From NCBI GenBank assembly GCA_023213395.1, contig CM041465.1, positions 60,147,741 to 60,211,740 of the forward strand: a stretch of DNA of 64,000 bases, written 5' to 3'. Shown piece by piece: positions 58,742-64,000 of the stretch. The notes beneath the pieces are model-generated. The model was given only the letters and a program-made list of their open reading frames with translations. It did not search any database and had not been told where the DNA came from. Position 1 is the first letter of the stretch; each line of letters opens with the position of its first letter. The stretch comes from Cycas panzhihuaensis. Taxonomy: Eukaryota > Cycadophyta. Both the position numbers and the translations under genes were made by a program.

Positions 58742-59960
58742 ATGACAGCACAAATGCTAGTTTCAAACACCATTAAACTAAATGGATTTAATAACCCTTT
58801 TAGCTTAGAAGAAACAAGTCAAAAACCTTTTGATAATAAATTATTATTAGGCCTATGTGAATGGGGATATTACTCAACCGACACCCACCAAGGACTTAAA
58901 CCCTAACTAAGAGATTTCACCTATTCCTATTGCCCTAATAACCTTTAAGGCCAAAGATAACATTGCCCTCTCCTTTTTTCACCTTATTCTAGAAGATCAA
59001 GTTAATCAAAATATCAAATCTATTAAACGCTCTCACGAAGCTTAGAGCACCTTGTGCTCCCTTTATAAGAGAAAATATGACTCTAGATCCATCACCTTAA
59101 AAGCTCACCTCCTTGTCATTTCCTTTTCTAGCAATATAGGTTTACACCTTATTGGAATTAAAACTATTAGAAACCAACTTATCAACCTTGGCACCCCTCC
59201 TTCTGACCATGACTTAATATCTAGAATTATCAACATCCTTCCCATTGAATACAATATGTTTGTCTCCCACCTATATGATAGTTTTACCAAAATGAACTTC
59301 AATGTCTTGGAAGGAATTTTGCTTAGAGAGAAGGGCATCATAAATCACCAAGGAGTGGCATCCACTTTTGACTTTACTTCTATATTATAGCTAAAATTTC
59401 AAGGAGGAATTATCCACCTTAATAGCCACATAAGCAGACACCTTAATAGCAACCCATTATCCAACAATTTGGTTCATTAAACCTCACTTAGCAATAATAA
59501 TACCCATAACCTTCAAGGAATTAATAGTGAAGATAAACTATCACCTACTTATATTGTGGTAAGAATGGGCATCTTGTGGTAGATTATAGAAGAAGATAAG
59601 TAGAACTACAACTCTTACAAAATTAAGGTGGATAACAAGGGGGCTAAAATTCTTAGTAGAATAAGAACCAAGGTAGAAATCAAAATCATGGGAAATTCAA
59701 TAGGTAATAATAATGAAACCAACTAAGAAACTAAAGGTTCACCAATAGTCACTAATAAGAAGGTAATATAATTAATATACAAGGTAACTTAAAAAACCAA
59801 TTTTATGTAGCTTTGCCATCTCAAGTAACATTTAGAGATAATCTCATGTATGATACAACCAAAATTAAAAAAGCCTCCACTATATTAAAGAACTCAAATG
59901 TTCATAATAATATTAGCAACATTCTCTTAGTACCTGGAATGTAATAAAACTTGCTATTGG
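58742..59960 (+). pseudogene. Element E: gag and protease relic
   Basis: The ATG at 58742 begins MTAQMLVSNTIKLNGFNN, a copia gag N-terminus. The best open stretch, 59052-59390 (112 codons), has SLYKRKYDSRSITLKAHLL, IKTIRNQLINLGTPPSDHDL and ILPIEYNMFVSHLYD, clear UBN2 gag. The protease is too decayed to show its catalytic triad; a possible C-terminal protease segment lies near 59870-59945. Confidence 0.8.
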
Positions 59961-60229
59961 TTAGTTAGATCAATAAGAAGAACCTTGATATTCTATCCAA
60001 ATAAGTTGTCTACACCATCACAAATCATGCCATAAGTTAATTGATTGCTATAGGACATGAGAATAGTGGGTTATATAAGTTGGATGGAGTTCTCCTCACC
60101 ACTATAATACATGAAGATTCATGTGCTTCTGTACAAACCAATCACTGTGATAAATACAAAGAAAACATAGTTGAAGACCCATCCATGGAAGAAATTCAAG
60201 GTGAATGTTCACACCAAAATGAATAAGCC

Positions 60230-61110
60230 CCCTCAAAGAGCACTAAGGACCAATTATAACATCAATGTCTAGGTCACCTAAATATGCAAAAACTTAATCT
60301 CATGTATAGGCTACAAATGGTACATGGGTTACCTAAAATGAAGAGAATTAGCTAAATTTATGAGGCTTGCTTAGGAGGAAAGTAACATAGAGAGCCATTT
60401 CCTTCCAATAAGGCATGGTGTGCCTTTGAACCATTGAGGTTAGTCCATTCCAATAAATATAGACCAATGTTTGTACCTTCTCTTAATGGAAATTTGTACT
60501 TCATCACTCTCATAGGTGACTATTCCAAGGAAGTATGGGTCTACATAAATTTCAAGCCTTTAATAAATTCAGGGACTTTAAGGTTAAAGTTGAAAATAAA
60601 ATCGGTATGAACATTAAGGTGCTTAAATCAAACAATGGAGGAGAGTACACTTTAAGATAGTTCACTAATTTCTACTAAGAATTCAAGTTTAAATGTCAAT
60701 TTTCTACTCCACGCACACCCCAACAAAATGATGTAGCAGAAAGAATGAATCAAACTTTAGTGAACAAAGTAAAAGTTATGTTGAGTGGTGAAAACCTTGC
60801 TACTTATTTTTAGGATAAATCTCTAGCTACTATTGCATATTTAATAAATAAAAATACCACTGTAGTAGTAAGAGATATCACATATGAGGAGGCTTACTCA
60901 AGTTAAAATCCTACCATCTCACACCTAAGGACATTCAACTACACCACTTATAAGTTCATCTCTGAAGAAATAGGAAAAAGTTAGATGAGAAAAGCCCTAA
61001 GTGCATCTTCATTGGCTATGTACTAGATGTAAAGCTTATAAGGTGTATGAACCTATTAGAAATCAGTTATATACCACTCAGGATGTTATTTTTGTTGAAG
61101 ATACACTAGA
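60230..61110 (+). pseudogene. Element E: GAG-pre-integrase and integrase
   Basis: HQCLGHLNMQKLNLMYRL and MVHGLPKM occur at 60262-60345, and CLGGK.HREPFPSNKA at 60366-60415. The core reads LVHSNKYRPMFVP, where the family has HSD/HTDI, so the first Asp is lost. YFITLIGDYSKEVW follows. The second block LKSNNGGEYTL near 60625 also has Asn for Asp. A frame shift lies near 60560. Confidence 0.8.
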
Positions 61111-61449
61111 CTTAAACCCTTCCTAGATTCAATTTATTTTAGATAATGATATTATTATCTTAGATATGCCTTTAGTATCAATTCTTGAGAGACCTGTACC
61201 AACAACATCCTACATGTGAAGTTTATCTTTAACTCCGCTAGTTTTAATCTCAAATTTAGATACCACCTCTACAATGCTACTTATGTTAGCATATGATCTT
61301 TAGGTAGAGGTCACTAATATCCAAAAACCTCTTAAGTGGTATTAGCAACTGATAAAGGATACACCTCCTTCTCTTATTGCTCTTAAGAGAGAGTCTTAAA
61401 TGAGGCACTCCACAAACTATAACTTAATGGCACGTGTCCTTGAGACTTC

Positions 61450-62890
61450 TAAGCCTTTTATGTTTGAGGAAGCAGTCAAAGACTAAATATAAAAAGTTAT
61501 AATAGATGAAGAAATAACCTCAATCATCAATAATTACGCATGGGAGTTGACTAAATTACTACCTAAAAGGAAGCCAATTGATTGTAGATGGCTTTAGAGG
61601 GGATTGATTATGAAGAGACCTTTGTACCCATTGCTAACATGACCACATTCCATCTAGTTATGTCACTTATGACCCAATTCAATTGGCTTGTATACTAGAT
61701 GAATGTGAAGAGTACCTTCCTAAATGGAGAAATCACTAAAGAAGTTTTCTTAAAGTAACCTCCTAGCTATGTTATTCCTAGAAAAGAACACTTGGTTTGT
61801 AAGCTTAAGAAAGCTCTCTATGGACTAAAGTAGGTACACCATGCCTAGTATGCAAAGATTAATGTTTTTTTCGTGTAACACAGATTCACTCATTCACACT
61901 CTGATCTTGATCTATACATTTGAATTAGAGGTAACTTAATCATACTCATAGTTCTTTATATGGATGACTTGGTAATCATTGGAAATGATGATGATGGCAT
62001 AGCTTGTCTCTAAATAGAACTCAAAGGCAACTTCAAGATGATTGACCTTAAGTTACTAGATTATTTCCTTAGTATTGGGGTGTGGAAACAACCTGGTTAT
62101 ATATTCGTATTACAACCTAAATATGTTAATAAACTTCTATAGTGATTCAAAAAGAATGATTATAAACCATTATCTATACTAACGAAAATGGGGAATAAGC
62201 TCACTCTAGATAAATAAGGTAAGCCTTTTGATCCTACCTTATACCGGCAGTTAGTTGGGAGTTTGATCTACCTCACTCATGCTTGACCAGATATCTCTTA
62301 TGTAGTTGGGATCTGTTCTAGATATATATCTCAACCCAAAACATCTCACTAGAAAGCCACCACTAGAATCCTCAAATATATATGTGGCATACTTCATCTT
62401 ACCCTAGATTATAATTAAGTTGATATTCCTATCCTAAAAGGATATAGAAATGTTGATTGGGATGGTTACCAAGACTCACATATTTTATGTCAAGGTACTC
62501 CTTCGATATAAACTCAGTTGTAGTTTCTTGGAGTTACAAGAAACAACTAAATATTGCTCTCTCCTCCATGAAATCCAAGTACAAAGTAGTTCATGCAACA
62601 ACTCAAGTGATCTAGCTACACAGGATTCTTATATAACTTGGGCTTTGTTAGAATCATGCCACTACTCTCTATTGTGATAATTAGAGTGTTTTGAATATAA
62701 CTAAGAATCCTATCTTCTATGTGAGAACTAAACATATAGAGGTCCATCATCACTTCATCTGTGAGCATATCCAAAATGAAAAAGTTAAACTTATGTATTA
62801 ACAAACTGAGGACTAAATAGTAAACATCTTTACCAAAGTACTTGGGAGACCAAAGTTTGAAAGGTTTGGCATGACCTTGGTGTCAAGATA
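61450..62890 (+). pseudogene. Element E: reverse transcriptase and RNase H
   Basis: RT motifs: EEITSIINNYAWELTKLL near 61510, MNVKSTFLNGEITKEVFLK near 61700 and LVCKLKKALYGLK at 61793-61830. The catalytic site reads YMDD at 61957-61968 with both Asp residues kept. LLDYFLSIGVW and LTHA.PDISYVVG follow. The KARLVAKG block appears deleted near 61595. RNase H pieces include TKHIEVHHHFICEHI near 62727-62775 and TKVLGRPKFERF near 62830. A purine tract AAGGGA ends at 62911. Confidence 0.85.
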
Positions 62891-62911
62891 AATAGAGATG
62901 ATATTAAGGGA

Positions 62912-63302
62912 TGGTATTAAAACATTAATGCCACCTCATTTATAAATGTATCATATATAACTTTATATCATTAATTGCACCATATTGGAAATACAATTAT
63001 AATTGATAATCATGTCAAGTCTTCTCCTTGTTAAATAACAGGCCAATAAGATTAGCCTATTATGTCTACTAATAAGATTAATTCTCAAGGCATATTGTGG
63101 TGTATAAATTATACTCGAATGCTCTTATTTGTACATTAGATTATTGGATATAAAAAAGCTCTGCCAAATTGAGGATTGACAATGCCAACTAATTTGGCCA
63201 TCTCAGTACTGTACAAATAATTTGTATTGATATGTTGTTTACTTTGTTTTGTCATTTAATTTTTATATGCACGAGTTATTAAGATCCTTCATGAATTTTT
63301 CA
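62912..63302 (+). repeat. 3' LTR of element E (391 bp)
   Basis: TGGTATTAAAACATTAATG ... GAATTTTTCA. Same length as 48751-49141. Followed by TTGTA, the right copy of the target duplication. Confidence 0.9.
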
Positions 63303-64000
63303 TTGTACACTACTTTAGTGGATGTAATATAGTATTTAATTTCTTCTTACTACTCCAAGTGACTATGGTAGACCTCAAACTAAAGTGATATCCTAAAGTG
63401 GGCCTCCTATTATTAGTGCATTCAAGGCAATCTGAATTTGATAATCCTCTAACCTAAAATTATCATTTTAGATGAATTCCAATACATAGTGTAGAATTTC
63501 CTACATATATCTAAGAATCCTCTTTATGACTTTCTAATAGATCTACCCTAACTTTAACATGAACCTCCACATTATTCCAATTGTAAAGGTAATATCAAGC
63601 CTAATTATAATCAAGTAAATCAAATTACAAACCAACTATTTATACATAGTACCATCTTTCTTGTTTCTATCATCTTGAGCTAATGACTTTATAATTATCT
63701 CTAGGTGGGTTAGGGTAGGTTTATTATACTCTATTATAAACTTCTTTAGAATTTTGTATGCATACTTAGCCCATAGAATTAAAATTCTCATAGGCTTATA
63801 CCAAATTTCTACTACTAGAAAGTAGTAGAGTAGTCTAAGATCTATCATCATAAATGTCTCCTTTAGATCATCCTTTAGGTATTTAACCATCAAGGTATCA
63901 TAACCTATTATCACTAAGTCATATACATACAAAATTACAAGGATGACTGAATGCTAACCATGGACTTTGACATATAAGTTTAGATTAGCTAGCATTCTTC
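63303..64000 (-). pseudogene. Element I: reverse transcriptase and RNase H N-terminal half (right fragment)
   Basis: Minus-strand frame 63932-63636 (98 codons) starts at the RT catalytic segment, MYVYDLVIIGYD; the YVDD third residue is now Tyr. It continues MIDLRLLYYFLVVEIW and NKKDGTMYK. Further left come LIYL.IIRLDITF, RFM and KRILRYM. Near 63390-63310 is TIVTWSSKKK and then ITSTKVVY, where element E interrupts. The rest of I lies beyond the window. Confidence 0.85.

Overview
The window is nuclear DNA from a plant with a large, repeat-dominated genome. Nearly every recognisable feature is a decayed retrotransposon. The plant origin rests on primer-binding sites that match plant initiator-methionine tRNA, plant-type Ty1/copia gag-pol order (gag, protease, integrase, reverse transcriptase, RNase H), plant LINE ORF1 and RNase H domains, and captured pieces of a plant importin beta-4 gene. 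The density of old, nested copia elements and the AT-rich sequence would suit a gymnosperm or similar giant genome, but that is a guess. I see no intact host gene, no rRNA or tRNA gene and no CRISPR array.

Layout, left to right. 1-3401: 5' half of minus-strand copia A. 3402-5790: 5'-truncated LINE-1, plus strand. 5791-8377: AT-rich DNA with a copia gag relic. 8383-12666: copia F, with target duplication AATAT, lacking reverse transcriptase and RNase H. 12700-14870: 3' half of a minus-strand LINE (LINE-3). 14878-15911: LTR and gag-only tail of minus-strand element J. 15912-23439: copia B, whose leader carries rearranged importin beta-4 fragments; a second PBS-plus-importin copy follows its right LTR to 24123. 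24572-33010: copia C, the youngest element (336-bp LTRs with 8 differences, target duplication TTAAT). 33400-37150: 5' half of a minus-strand LINE (LINE-2). 37190-46490: copia H, split by copia G (38051-44983). 46605-46880: gag relic. 46940-47592: solo LTR with target duplication TGTTC. 47685-48437: LTR of minus-strand copia I. 48751-63302: copia E, inserted in the RNase H region of I. E is itself interrupted in its leader by copia D (50379-57973, target duplication ATTAC). 63303-64000: the rest of I, running off the window.

Insertion order can be read from target duplications and coding continuity: I came first, then E, then D; H preceded G. By-eye LTR divergence agrees (E roughly 15% or more, D about 6%, C about 2.4%).

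The most unusual content is in the untranslated leaders. B carries three importin beta-4 pieces, two antisense and one sense, starting right at the tRNA primer site. The related element D holds different sequence in the same slot, followed by an array of about a dozen palindromes. The distantly related elements C and E share a roughly 430-bp conserved leader block just before gag.
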